From the NCBI RefSeq assembly GCF_000317245.1, contig NZ_AJLJ01000067.1:1-64000 (forward strand): a stretch of DNA of 64,000 nucleotides, in the 5' to 3' direction. The position numbers and the translations under genes were made by a program. A model generated the notes under the pieces. The model was not told where the DNA came from. It saw only the letters and a program-made list of their open reading frames with translations, and did not search any database. The stretch comes from Fischerella muscicola SAG 1427-1 = PCC 73103 (lineage in GTDB: Bacteria > Cyanobacteriota > Cyanobacteriia > Cyanobacteriales > Nostocaceae). This document shows, piece by piece, positions 1 to 8,591 of the stretch (position 1 is the first letter of the stretch; every line of letters begins with the position of its first letter).

Positions 1-1281
1 AAGAATATTAATCATTCCGGTACGGGTAGCTTCTAATATTTGTCGTTCAACTTCTGCTCGGTGTCGCAAAGCTTCTTCTAACTCTTCTCTAATCCCTCTA
101 AATGTTGCAGCTGCATTTTCAGCACTTTCTTGAAATGCGCTTCTTTGTGTTATCATTCCTTCTATACTGTGATTGACTGCACGATTTATTTCAACCGTTG
201 TTTGTTCTAAAACACCTTTTGTATCTGTTTGAAATTGGCTGAGAGTTTGTCTTAAATCGTTAGCAAATTGCTGGAGTTGCGTTAATGTTTGCTGCTGAAA
301 GTTCTGAATTGTGGTGATAGATTTTCCTAAATCTTGATGAAGAGTAAGGACTGCTTCAGATGCTTGCTGTGTTAATTCAGCACTTTTATCAAGCCTAACT
401 GCTATCGGTTCTAATACCTGAATTCGTAAATCTTGAATTAGGTTCTCTAAAACTCTCTGTCCCTGATTTTCCTGTAATTCTCTTGTCTGACGCTGCTCTT
501 GGTGTATGGCTTTCAGTCCCGGTAAAAGAATTGTTCGTATTTGCTGACCAACTGCTTCTCCAATCAATTCTGCACTTGGTGCTTGCAGTCCAGATAAATT
601 TTTAGCAACACGATTTAAATTATTAACAACCTGTTGAATACTATTTGCTTCTTGATCTGCTGCTATTTCTTGAGTAGTTATCTTATCTAACTTTTCACGC
701 AGACCGTCACGTTGATTTTGTTTTATAGAATCGGTGGCGAATAAAATTAAGGTAAAAATACTACCAGAACCAAGTCCCATTAATGATGTAGAAAAAGCTG
801 TTTTCATACCTGCAATTAATTGTTTAATAGCAGGCATTAACTGTTCAATACTTCTGGTATCTAAGTTGACATCTTGTAACCCTTGTTGAATACCATAAAA
901 AGTTCCCAAAACACCAATAGCGGTACAAAGAGTAGTGACAAAACGAAGAGAACTACGCGGTACAGGACAAGATAAAATGGCTGGATATTTAATTAGTAGA
1001 TATTTACCATTTCTCTTTCTCTGTTCAATTCTATTCTGTTGATCAGTTCCTAAATGGTCATTCAACCAATCACGAACTTCAACACTTCGAGGAGTTGAAT
1101 TTCTATCCCCGAATCGCCATTTATCCACAATCTTAATAGCAGTTTGAATTGTGCGAAACTTCAAACAATAACGAAAAACACTATATAACTCAACACAAAT
1201 TGCCAATATTAATACTATGGCTGTTGCGTAGTGAAAAGGAGTATCATCCCAAATAATGTCCCAAATTTTGAGTATATCCAT
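1..1281 (-). CDS. MotA/TolQ/ExbB-type (ZorA-like) membrane protein, partial
   Basis: The reading frame is open from an ATG at 1281 to the left edge (427 codons seen), so the C-terminus is missing. Three hydrophobic segments are visible: residues about 18-38, about 108-132 (with the LGTFYG motif typical of MotA/TolQ/ExbB proton-channel subunits) and about 158-178. After them comes a long Gln/Glu-rich tail of more than 230 residues that looks coiled coil. A MotA-like channel core with a long cytoplasmic tail is the layout of ZorA from the Zorya anti-phage system; MotA itself has no such tail. The start lies 12 bp after the stop of the 122-residue gene, so the two are probably co-transcribed. 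A ZorB/OmpA-like partner would be expected just outside the window. Membrane channel subunit is well supported; a defence role is inference. Confidence 0.72.
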   Translation of the reverse strand, partial: MDILKIWDIIWDDTPFHYATAIVLILAICVELYSVFRYCLKFRTIQTAIKIVDKWRFGDRNSTPRSVEVRDWLNDHLGTDQQNRIEQRKRNGKYLLIKYPAILSCPVPRSSLRFVTTLCTAIGVLGTFYGIQQGLQDVNLDTRSIEQLMPAIKQLIAGMKTAFSTSLMGLGSGSIFTLILFATDSIKQNQRDGLREKLDKITTQEIAADQEANSIQQVVNNLNRVAKNLSGLQAPSAELIGEAVGQQIRTILLPGLKAIHQEQRQTRELQENQGQRVLENLIQDLRIQVLEPIAVRLDKSAELTQQASEAVLTLHQDLGKSITTIQNFQQQTLTQLQQFANDLRQTLSQFQTDTKGVLEQTTVEINRAVNHSIEGMITQRSAFQESAENAAATFRGIREELEEALRHRAEVERQILEATRTGMINIL

Positions 1282-1293
1282 ATAGCCCCTTTT

Positions 1294-1662
1294 TTAATTT
1301 ACATTTATTGATTGTTTAGTAAATTTACGTAATTCTTGCTCTGTGAGAAATTCTTTCGCTACTCTCACAGGGAGGTGTTCTGCATATAAGCGATCGCCTA
1401 CCTTCTCCCGTAGTTGCAAACTGTAAATTTCCTCACCTATTTCATTAGATACAACCGAATCTTTAACTAGATAAACTTGTTCAGGAGCATGTTCTCTTAA
1501 TAACCGCACCTGTAAACAAGTTTTTAAATCTCGTGTTGAAGTAGAGAGAGGAGAATCATCACCAAATAATTCCCGTATAGCTTTCCAAGCACGATTAACT
1601 GCAACAATCTCTCTCACCAACTGTTCAACAGATGTCTGGAAAAGATGTTCAATTTGATCCAT
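1294..1662 (-). CDS. hypothetical protein, 122 aa, in the ZorA-like operon
   Basis: I do not recognise this family. The protein is small, soluble, charged and mostly helical in appearance, with no membrane segment or signal peptide. It starts with ATG and ends 12 bp before the MotA/ZorA-like gene, with the 185-residue gene 97 bp upstream on the same strand. The tight coupling suggests that it works with the membrane channel protein. Codon use and a HIP1-like GCGATCGC site match the rest of the chromosome, so there is no clear sign of recent transfer. Confidence 0.7.
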   Translation of the reverse strand: MDQIEHLFQTSVEQLVREIVAVNRAWKAIRELFGDDSPLSTSTRDLKTCLQVRLLREHAPEQVYLVKDSVVSNEIGEEIYSLQLREKVGDRLYAEHLPVRVAKEFLTEQELRKFTKQSINVN

Positions 1663-1759
1663 CAGTACGTAGTTTTAATGCTTTATTACCGATGGTTTTA
1701 TTGTTCCCGTAAAAGTATTGAATATAGCTTTAAAATTAAAGAAAAGAATTATAAAATTT

Positions 1760-2317
1760 TTATATGATCTGATCCCCGATCCCCAATTCCTCTTCTTCCT
1801 CATCCAAAATTAATTCTGGTGTTTGCACCACAAACGGTAAATCAGCCCCTAATATACCCCGCTTGATCCGTTCTAATGTCTCTGGAAAAACCACAAATAG
1901 AGGATATATGGTTAATGTCCCCTCGCTCAAAATATGTTGGTAGCGGGGGGACATTAACCATTCATAGTCTTGATCCAGCCAAATTTGTGTTTGTCGCCAG
2001 CGTCCTAAAAAGTCAGAAAAGTCTTCATGGGGACGATGAATAAAGACAAGAATTTCGCTTCCTGTTTTAATTTTCCATTCAGGATCACACATCAAAACTG
2101 CGACATCACAGGGTAGAGAAATAGTTTTACCTGTAGTTGTTGCTTCCCCACGCAAACGCACAATTGGCAAAGGTATAGTGATAATACTTTTGTCTGGACG
2201 ACGTAGACTAGGAATCATTTCTAAGTATGGACGATGTTGCTTGAGTAAAGCGATCGCACCAATGTTGTTACTATACTCAGATAAACTAGTTTCATAATAT
2301 GATTTTTTTAGGAACAT
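1760..2317 (-). CDS. hypothetical protein, 185 aa, first gene of the ZorA-like operon
   Basis: No family is recognised. The protein is soluble, with many aromatic residues in the middle, no signal peptide, and a C-terminus rich in Asp/Glu (a run of five Glu within residues about 172-178). It starts with ATG at 2317, about 110 bp after the end of pilC, and is followed by the 122-residue gene and the MotA/ZorA-like gene on the same strand. A hairpin at 2376-2409 separates it from pilC, so it may have its own promoter. Its function is unknown. Confidence 0.7.
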   Translation of the reverse strand: MFLKKSYYETSLSEYSNNIGAIALLKQHRPYLEMIPSLRRPDKSIITIPLPIVRLRGEATTTGKTISLPCDVAVLMCDPEWKIKTGSEILVFIHRPHEDFSDFLGRWRQTQIWLDQDYEWLMSPRYQHILSEGTLTIYPLFVVFPETLERIKRGILGADLPFVVQTPELILDEEEEELGIGDQII

Positions 2318-2375
2318 GATTAAAATTATTAATTTTAATTTTTTGTCTATTAAATTATCTTTTAATTTGAAAACA

Positions 2376-2409
2376 AAGGATGAAAAAATAATTCTTATCT
2401 TTCATCCTT
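2376..2409 (-). terminator. possible terminator after pilC
   Basis: An inverted repeat, AAGGATGAAA paired with TTTCATCCTT around an AT-rich loop, lies between the pilC stop and the next minus-strand gene. Only a weak T-rich run follows on the minus strand, so it may be a partial terminator or just a stem-loop. Confidence 0.4.
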
Positions 2410-2425
2410 GAGTCTTAATTTCTGA

Positions 2426-3646
2426 CTATCCCAGCTTTTCAAATACCTTAAATAAAGGCAAATACATCGACATCAAAATAGTACCAACCATACCACCCAA
2501 AACAACAATCATTACTGGTTCCAAAACACTAGTAAGGGCTTTGACTGCTTGCTCTACCTCATCTTCATAGAAATCAGCTATTTTCATTAACATGCCATCT
2601 AGTTCACCAGTTTCTTCACCAATACTGATCATTTGAATTGCCATAGGCGGAAAAACTTTCTCTTTTTGTAATGCAATGCTAATCATTCCTCCTTGTTGAA
2701 TTTCTGCTCTTGCTCCATCAATTGCATTTGAAACCACCTGATTACCAGAAGTATCTCGTACAATTTCTAAAGAAGTCAGAATTGGCACACCTGAACGAGT
2801 CAAAGCACCGAAAGTACGACTAAAACGAGCAACAGATGACTTTTGAATTAAGTCACCAAACAACGGCATTTTTAGGGAAATACGATCAATAGTTTCCTTA
2901 CCGACACGGGTTTTATAGTACTGTTTGTAAGCAAATGCTATTGCCATTAAAGATCCAACAAACACAAAAATTCGCCAACTCCGCAGAACTTCACTACAAA
3001 ACATCATGAATTGAGTCAAAGGTGGTAATTCTGTTCCTAGTTCATCAAAAATTTTGGCAAAAATTGGAATTAGAAATACTGTCATCCCCACAAAAATAGA
3101 AACCGCAATAATACTAACTGCAACTGGATAAGCAAGTGCTGATTTAATTTGGTTTTGTAAACGAGCTACATCTTCTAATAACTTGGCTAATCGATTTAAA
3201 ACTTCGTCTAGCACACCACCAACTTCGCCAGCCTGAATCATGCTGACATATAAACCATCGAAACAATCAGGATGCTTACGCATTGCATCGGAAAGATTTA
3301 TCCCATTTTGGACATCACTACTAATATCCATAAGTGATTGTTTGAGTTTAGGATTACTACATTGCTCAGACAGTACTCCCAAACTTCTGACTATAGCTAC
3401 TCCTGCATTCACCAAAGCAGCAAATTGACGAGAAAAAACAGCTTTATCCTTAACCGAAACTTTGACTAATGAATTCTGAAGTTTTTTCAGATCAAAATTT
3501 CCGAAACCTTCAGATTTTTTTAGTTCTTGGACAACAAATCCTTGCTGTCTAAGTCTCGTACGTGCTTCTGCCAAATTTTTTGCAAATAATTTTTCAGTTT
3601 TTGATTTTCCTTGTGAATCCCGAACACGAGCAACGAATGCAGGCAT
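2426..3646 (-). CDS. pilC: type IV pilus inner-membrane platform protein PilC
   Basis: Inner-membrane platform of the type IV pilus, on which the PilB and PilT motors act. The 406-residue length is typical. Two type II secretion F domains are visible, about residues 70-195 and 270-395, each followed by hydrophobic segments (about 170-198, 222-242 and 375-398). Conserved motifs include the FSRQFAALVNAGV stretch near residue 71 and a matching FSRTFGALTRSGVP stretch near residue 275. It is the last gene of the minus-strand series pilB-pilT-pilC, 84 bp after pilT. The start is ATG at 3646. Identification is firm. Confidence 0.96.
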   Translation of the reverse strand: MPAFVARVRDSQGKSKTEKLFAKNLAEARTRLRQQGFVVQELKKSEGFGNFDLKKLQNSLVKVSVKDKAVFSRQFAALVNAGVAIVRSLGVLSEQCSNPKLKQSLMDISSDVQNGINLSDAMRKHPDCFDGLYVSMIQAGEVGGVLDEVLNRLAKLLEDVARLQNQIKSALAYPVAVSIIAVSIFVGMTVFLIPIFAKIFDELGTELPPLTQFMMFCSEVLRSWRIFVFVGSLMAIAFAYKQYYKTRVGKETIDRISLKMPLFGDLIQKSSVARFSRTFGALTRSGVPILTSLEIVRDTSGNQVVSNAIDGARAEIQQGGMISIALQKEKVFPPMAIQMISIGEETGELDGMLMKIADFYEDEVEQAVKALTSVLEPVMIVVLGGMVGTILMSMYLPLFKVFEKLG

Positions 3647-3730
3647 AAGTTTCCTCTATCCGTATGAAATAATAATAAATTGTTGGTTGTTATTTGTTGA
3701 TTTTTGAGAAATACTTAAACAACAAAATTT

Positions 3731-4855
3731 TTAATGTGCTTTTACAGTTCCAGCAGTACCTACTTTTCCAGCAGTAGATGGTGCAGGGCCAATTAGACGT
3801 TGCACTTCATCTGGTTTAGAAGTTTTAGACATTGCTGCTTCAAAAGAGATAGTTCCTGCTTTATATAAATCAGCTAAAACTTTCTCCAGAGTTTGCATAC
3901 CCAATTTGCCACCAGTTTGAATAGCTGAGTAAATTTGTGCTGTTTTACCTTCACGAATTAAGTTAGAAATAGCCGGAGTCACTATCATTATTTCCTGTGC
4001 CATTATCCGACCAAATTCACCAGGTTTGGGATTCTTTTTAGTAACTAAAGTTTGGCTAAATACTGCTACTAGTGAGTTTGATAACTGTACCCTGACTTGG
4101 GTTTGTTTTTCATGTGGGAAAACATCAATTATTCTGTCAACAGTCTGTGCTGCCGAACTTGTGTGTAAAGTTCCAAATACTAAATGTCCAGTTTCAGCAG
4201 CAGAAATAGCCAAAGAAATAGTTTCTAAGTCTCGCATTTCCCCCACCAAAATAATATCTGGATCTTCCCGCAAAGCAGCTTTTAAAGCATTGGCAAAACT
4301 TTTTGTATCCTCACCCAATTGTCTTTGGTGAACAAGACTTTTGATTGGTTCATAAACAAACTCTATCGGGTCTTCAACTGTCAAAATATGTTCTGCCCGT
4401 GTGCGGTTAATTAAGTCAATCATTGCCGCTAGAGTAGTTGTTTTTCCAGAACCAGTAGGCCCTGTGACTAGAATTAATCCTCTGGGTTTTTCCGACATTT
4501 CTTTTACTACATCAGGCAAACCTAATTTATCAAAGTTAGGTATTTTAGAACTTAATGCTCGCAAACAAGCGGCATAAGAACCTCGTTCTTTATAGACATT
4601 GACGCGGAAACGTGCTAATCCCTTGACACCATAAGAACAATCTAACTCCCAGTTTTGCTCTAATGTTTTTCGCTGGGAGTTATTGAGCATACTAAAAATT
4701 AATCTTTGGCATTGATCGCCAGATAAAGGCTCTTCTCCGATGGGTGTCAGTTTACCACTAATGCGAAAATATGGTGGTAAACCAGCAGATAAATGCAGAT
4801 CTGAACCACCCATTTCAATCATTTGCTCCATTAAATCTTCAATCATCATTTCCAT
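3731..4855 (-). CDS. pilT: type IV pilus retraction ATPase PilT
   Basis: Hexameric secretion ATPase that drives pilus retraction and so twitching or gliding. At 374 residues it has the usual length. Walker A (GPTGSGKT) is at residues 132-139, the Asp box with VEDPIEF near 160-166, Walker B (DIILVGEMRD) near 200-209, and a conserved His in TLHTSSA near 231. The C-terminal SNLIREGK stretch corresponds to the AIRNLIRE motif that marks PilT rather than PilB. It lies between pilB (149 bp upstream) and pilC. The N-terminal MEMM leaves two or three possible Met starts; the first is taken here. Confidence 0.96.
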   Translation of the reverse strand: MEMMIEDLMEQMIEMGGSDLHLSAGLPPYFRISGKLTPIGEEPLSGDQCQRLIFSMLNNSQRKTLEQNWELDCSYGVKGLARFRVNVYKERGSYAACLRALSSKIPNFDKLGLPDVVKEMSEKPRGLILVTGPTGSGKTTTLAAMIDLINRTRAEHILTVEDPIEFVYEPIKSLVHQRQLGEDTKSFANALKAALREDPDIILVGEMRDLETISLAISAAETGHLVFGTLHTSSAAQTVDRIIDVFPHEKQTQVRVQLSNSLVAVFSQTLVTKKNPKPGEFGRIMAQEIMIVTPAISNLIREGKTAQIYSAIQTGGKLGMQTLEKVLADLYKAGTISFEAAMSKTSKPDEVQRLIGPAPSTAGKVGTAGTVKAH

Positions 4856-4917
4856 ACTTTTTTTCCTTTGTTGGTTGTTATTGATTGCTTGTTGATTGTT
4901 AGTAGTTAAGGCTTTTC

Positions 4918-5003
4918 AAATAACTAATAACCGATACTTCTTTGATGGTACAGAGCAAGCAAATTCCACACATTGGAGTCAATCCAAAATCTAAAATCGA
5001 ATG
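4918..5003 (+). repeat. dispersed repeat, copy A
   Basis: First of four related stretches of about 85 bp. Its order is a CCGATACTTCTTTGATG block, GAGCAAGCAAATTCC, GGAGTCAATCC, then AAAATC(C/T) heptamers ending in AAAATCGAATGAC. It ends directly at the pilB stop codon. The other copies are near 13852, 42226 and, inverted, 20817. Confidence 0.65.
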
Positions 5004-5004
5004 A

Positions 5005-7017
5005 CTAATCCTGAAAACGAGGCGTCAGACAATATGGACAATCCAACCATTCAGGCTGTAACCCAGCATTACAAATCCTACAGGTAAGACTAGTTTTGCG
5101 TTTGGCTTTCAATTCTGCTTCTAAGCCTGTGTCAGTAAAGGTGACTCGTTCTACTTCTTCTAGAGTGGTTGAACCTTGACGTACTAAGTCCAAGCTGTAC
5201 GCCAGTAGGGTTTTCATACCCTCTTCTACTGCTACTTCTTTGATGCGTTCTGTTGGTGCTTCTTCGTTAATGAGGGTTTGCAAATTTTCGCTGATTCGCA
5301 TGACCTCATAGACACCACAACGTCCTTTGTAGCCTACGCCATTACAGCTTGGACATAAATGACCTTGGGTTTTGGCTTCTTGAATTTGGTCTAGGGTCAG
5401 AGTATTAGCTTTGTAAAAGGTTATTCCTACTTCCTGGGAAGCTGACAAACCATAGCGAGCAAGTTCTTCTACTGTGGGTGTGTAGGGAATGCGACAGTCA
5501 GAACAAACACGCCGTACCAAACGCTGTGCTAAAACGCCGATCAGCGAACTGGAAATCATGAAAGGCTCAATACCCATTTCTCCTAAACGAGCGATCGCAC
5601 CAGGGGCGTCATTAGTATGTAAAGTAGTTAATACCAAGTGACCAGTCAATGCTGCTTCAATCGCTGTCTTTGCTGTTTCCTTATCCCTTGTTTCACCCAC
5701 CAGCAGCACATCTGGATCTTGCCGCAAAAATGCCCGTAATGCAGTCGCAAAATCTAAACCTTTTTCCCGAATCACCTGCACTTGAGTAATTCCTGCCAAA
5801 CTATACTCAATTGGATCTTCTACAGTACTGATATTAATTCCTGGGTCGTTTCTTTCTGCTAGTGCCGAATATAGTGAAGTTGTCTTACCAGAACCTGTTG
5901 GCCCAGTTACTAAAATTAACCCAAAAGGACGGCTAACCATTTCCTGGACAATCTGCAACGTCTCTGGGTCAGTAATTAATTTATCCAAACCTAGTTGAGT
6001 TGCAGAGTTATCCAAAATTCGCAATACAACTTTTTCCCCGTAGCGACTAGGTAAGGTATTAACACGGAAGTCCACTTTACGTCCCTCAAACAATCGCCTA
6101 ATTCGTCCGTCTTGAGGTAAGCGTCGTTCCGCAATATCTAAATTAGCGATAATCTTAAACCGCGCGGTGACAGCAGGAATAATTTTTTTTGGTAAGGGGT
6201 CGAAAGCTTCCCGTAACACCCCATCTTTACGAAAGCGAATCCGGAGATTTTCTTCCTGTGGTTCTATGTGAATATCAGATACTTTCTCATGCAATGCTTT
6301 TGCCAAAATTCTGTTAACCAGACTGATTACAGGAGCATCCTCGGCACCTTTCATGGCTGCTCCCAAGTCAGCCTCGGATTCTTCTGGAGCTTCGTCTAGG
6401 TTGAGGTTGTCAAGATTTTCTAAATCTTGATTAATATCTGTATATTTTTCTTGCTCTAAATGCTTTTGTCGAACAGCTAATTCATCCAAGTATACATTGA
6501 TTAACAATTGATAGTCTTCTTGGGTAATTACCATGCGCTGCAAGGCCAAACCTTGGGGACGCAAAACCCGATTTAAGTCATCCGAAGCTTCTAGATTATC
6601 TGGATCGACCATCGCCACTAAAATAGAGGGTGGGTTTTGCTCCTCGTTTTTCGATAATGGTACTAAGCGGTGACGACGACAAATATCAATTGGAATAAGA
6701 CTATCAATCAGATGGGCTACTGTTGTGTTGCCTACTGAACTAATTTCCGGATCGAGGGATTCTACGCCGTAAAGTATTTTAAGTTCAAATAGCTGTTGTT
6801 TTTTATACTGCCTAATTAACTCCGGTGATAATTGCCGCCCCGATATTGATTCGAGTACCTCTGTTAAAGGGATACCAGACTTGCGGCTTTCAATCAGTGC
6901 TTGTCTCATCTGTTCACTGTTGACAAAGCCAGATTGCACAAGTTTGTTGCCGAAGGGCGAAAATTCTACTCTGGTAGACAGAGCTGTACTACGCCGTTGT
7001 GGTGACGAGTTAGTCAT
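5005..7017 (-). CDS. pilB: type IV pilus extension ATPase PilB
   Basis: ATPase that powers pilus assembly. The 670 residues comprise an N-terminal MshEN/GspE_N region (about 20-180), an acidic linker (about 185-225) and the secretion ATPase core. Walker A (GPTGSGKT) is at 372-379, with the VEDPIEYS Asp box and Walker B DVLLVGETRD after it. A four-Cys zinc site (CSDC ... CPSC) follows, as in other GspE/PilB proteins. The last 35 residues add a second pair of CxxC motifs (CRIC ... CPYC), a small zinc-ribbon-like tail. It starts the pilB-pilT-pilC run. A dispersed repeat abuts its stop codon. Confidence 0.96.
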   Translation of the reverse strand: MTNSSPQRRSTALSTRVEFSPFGNKLVQSGFVNSEQMRQALIESRKSGIPLTEVLESISGRQLSPELIRQYKKQQLFELKILYGVESLDPEISSVGNTTVAHLIDSLIPIDICRRHRLVPLSKNEEQNPPSILVAMVDPDNLEASDDLNRVLRPQGLALQRMVITQEDYQLLINVYLDELAVRQKHLEQEKYTDINQDLENLDNLNLDEAPEESEADLGAAMKGAEDAPVISLVNRILAKALHEKVSDIHIEPQEENLRIRFRKDGVLREAFDPLPKKIIPAVTARFKIIANLDIAERRLPQDGRIRRLFEGRKVDFRVNTLPSRYGEKVVLRILDNSATQLGLDKLITDPETLQIVQEMVSRPFGLILVTGPTGSGKTTSLYSALAERNDPGINISTVEDPIEYSLAGITQVQVIREKGLDFATALRAFLRQDPDVLLVGETRDKETAKTAIEAALTGHLVLTTLHTNDAPGAIARLGEMGIEPFMISSSLIGVLAQRLVRRVCSDCRIPYTPTVEELARYGLSASQEVGITFYKANTLTLDQIQEAKTQGHLCPSCNGVGYKGRCGVYEVMRISENLQTLINEEAPTERIKEVAVEEGMKTLLAYSLDLVRQGSTTLEEVERVTFTDTGLEAELKAKRKTSLTCRICNAGLQPEWLDCPYCLTPRFQD

Positions 7018-7513
7018 AAATCAGCTATAAATAGCGGGAATTTCTGAATAGAGTATTCCCAAGCTGTGAACAAGAATTTACATACCCACTTAAATAAAAA
7101 TATTGGGGATTGGGATCAGCACGGGGACAAGGAGGACAAGGGAGAATTCTTTAACAAGTCTCTTCCCAATCCCCGATCCTCAATCCCCGATCCCAATTTC
7201 CCTTCAATTGAAAATTGACAGGCTACTAGCATCAGTATCTGCACTAAGATGTCCAGCATTTGTCAAAATAGATGACGGTGATATCAATTCCAGGAGATAT
7301 CGGCAACAAAATACGCCCACTGTTGCAATCTCTAGCAATAGACTACTTCTTGCGCTCTTGTAGAGTAAGGGTAAAGGCTCAAAGGCAGGAGTTTTTTCAT
7401 TCTTCAACCTTTACTTTACTCCTTAACCTTTTCTCAATTTCTACAAGAAGTCTAATGCATGACTGCAAATATGGCGATAAATTGTCGTATCAAGTATCTG
7501 GGATCAGTACATA
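7018..7513. other. intergenic region between divergent pilB and grpE
   Basis: This stretch must hold the promoters of both divergent genes, but I cannot place them with confidence. Around 7103-7200 there is a G-rich, then C-rich repeat tract (GGGGATTGGGATC facing GATCCCAATT), an inverted pair of the GGGGATT tandem-repeat type found elsewhere in the window. Short open frames here show no coding character. Confidence 0.5.
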
Positions 7514-8260
7514 ATGATGGACGAATATAAACAGATAAACAACACAAATCAGCAAGTGGGTGAACCAACAGAGGTTAAACAAGCAATGAATAGTGACTCC
7601 TCAGTTCCAATGAATGCCAACGAACCTGGCACCGAGGTGACAAACGAAGTGACAACCGAAACTAACGTACCTGAAAACACAGTTATACCCAACCAAGAAA
7701 ATGGGGTTACTGCTAATCAGACAACTACAGTTGATACGGCTGCATCAGCACAAATGAATCAACAAATCGAGTCTCTCAAAGCTCAGTTAGAAGAACGTAG
7801 CAGCCAGTATATGCGAATTGCGGCAGATTTTGAAAATTACCGCAAACGCACAATCAAAGAAAAAGAGGATTTAGAAGCGCAAGCAAAACGGAATGCAATT
7901 AATGAATTGCTACCAGTAGTTGATAATTTCGAGCGGGCGCGATCGCAAATTAAACCCCAAAATGATGGGGAAATGGGAATTCACAAAAGTTATCAAGGAG
8001 TTTATAAATTACTAGTAGATAGCCTGAAGCGCTTAGGTGTATCACCCATGCGTCCCGAAGGACAACCATTTGATCCCAACCTACACGAAGCAGTAATGCG
8101 GGAACCTACGGATGAATATCCTGAAGGAACAGTGTTAGAAGAGTTAGTACGCGGATATTACTTGGGCGATCGCGTGCTACGCCATGCCATGGTTAAGGTG
8201 GCTGCTCCTAAAGAAGATACGCCATCTTCAGAGGAAAATCAGTCTCCTCCAGTAACATAG
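7514..8260 (+). CDS. grpE: nucleotide exchange factor GrpE
   Basis: Co-chaperone that releases ADP from DnaK. The 248 residues have a low-complexity Asn/Thr/Glu/Val-rich N-terminal extension (about 1-75), a long coiled coil starting near residue 80 with the FENYRKRT motif (about 107-114), and the C-terminal beta domain with the conserved FDPNLHEAV stretch (about 187-195) and [19 protein letters not shown]. It is the first gene of the grpE-dnaK-dnaJ cluster. The start has two adjacent ATG codons and either may be used. Confidence 0.96.
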   Translation: MMDEYKQINNTNQQVGEPTEVKQAMNSDSSVPMNANEPGTEVTNEVTTETNVPENTVIPNQENGVTANQTTTVDTAASAQMNQQIESLKAQLEERSSQYMRIAADFENYRKRTIKEKEDLEAQAKRNAINELLPVVDNFERARSQIKPQNDGEMGIHKSYQGVYKLLVDSLKRLGVSPMRPEGQPFDPNLHEAVMREPTDEYPEGTVLEELVRGYYLGDRVLRHAMVKVAAPKEDTPSSEENQSPPVT

Positions 8261-8591
8261 TTAAACAGTCGTCATTTGTCTTTTGTCAATCGATAGTTGA
8301 TTGTTATTTGTTGTTGGGAGTTATTACTAATTACCAACTATTAACAACTAAACAATTGACCATTGAATATTGACAATTGACCATTGACCAATGACTAAAT
8401 AGGCGAGCATTGCGTATAAACACGCATAAAAAGTAGTCGCGAAATATAACGCCCAAAGTTTTGTCGCCTTCCTCAGTGGAAATGCTTACGGAGGGACAGT
8501 TATCAATGGAAAACACCACTGAAACAACTGTCCTCCAAAAGCTGTTGCTTATACTTTGAGGAATATTAATTAAGTAAAAATACTGTTATAT
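8261..8591. other. grpE-dnaK intergenic region
   Basis: No gene is seen. The first half has simple repeats of the TTGACCATTGA / ACAACTATTAACA type common between genes of filamentous cyanobacteria. No CIRCE element (TTAGCACTC-N9-GAGTGCTAA) is visible upstream of dnaK. Confidence 0.5.

Noticed and set aside
7272-7514. Small gene before grpE
   Set aside because: The frame overlaps other open frames, ends on the grpE start and has no ribosome-binding site or family.
8261-8591. CIRCE/HrcA site before dnaK
   Set aside because: The TTAGCACTC-N9-GAGTGCTAA inverted repeat is absent.
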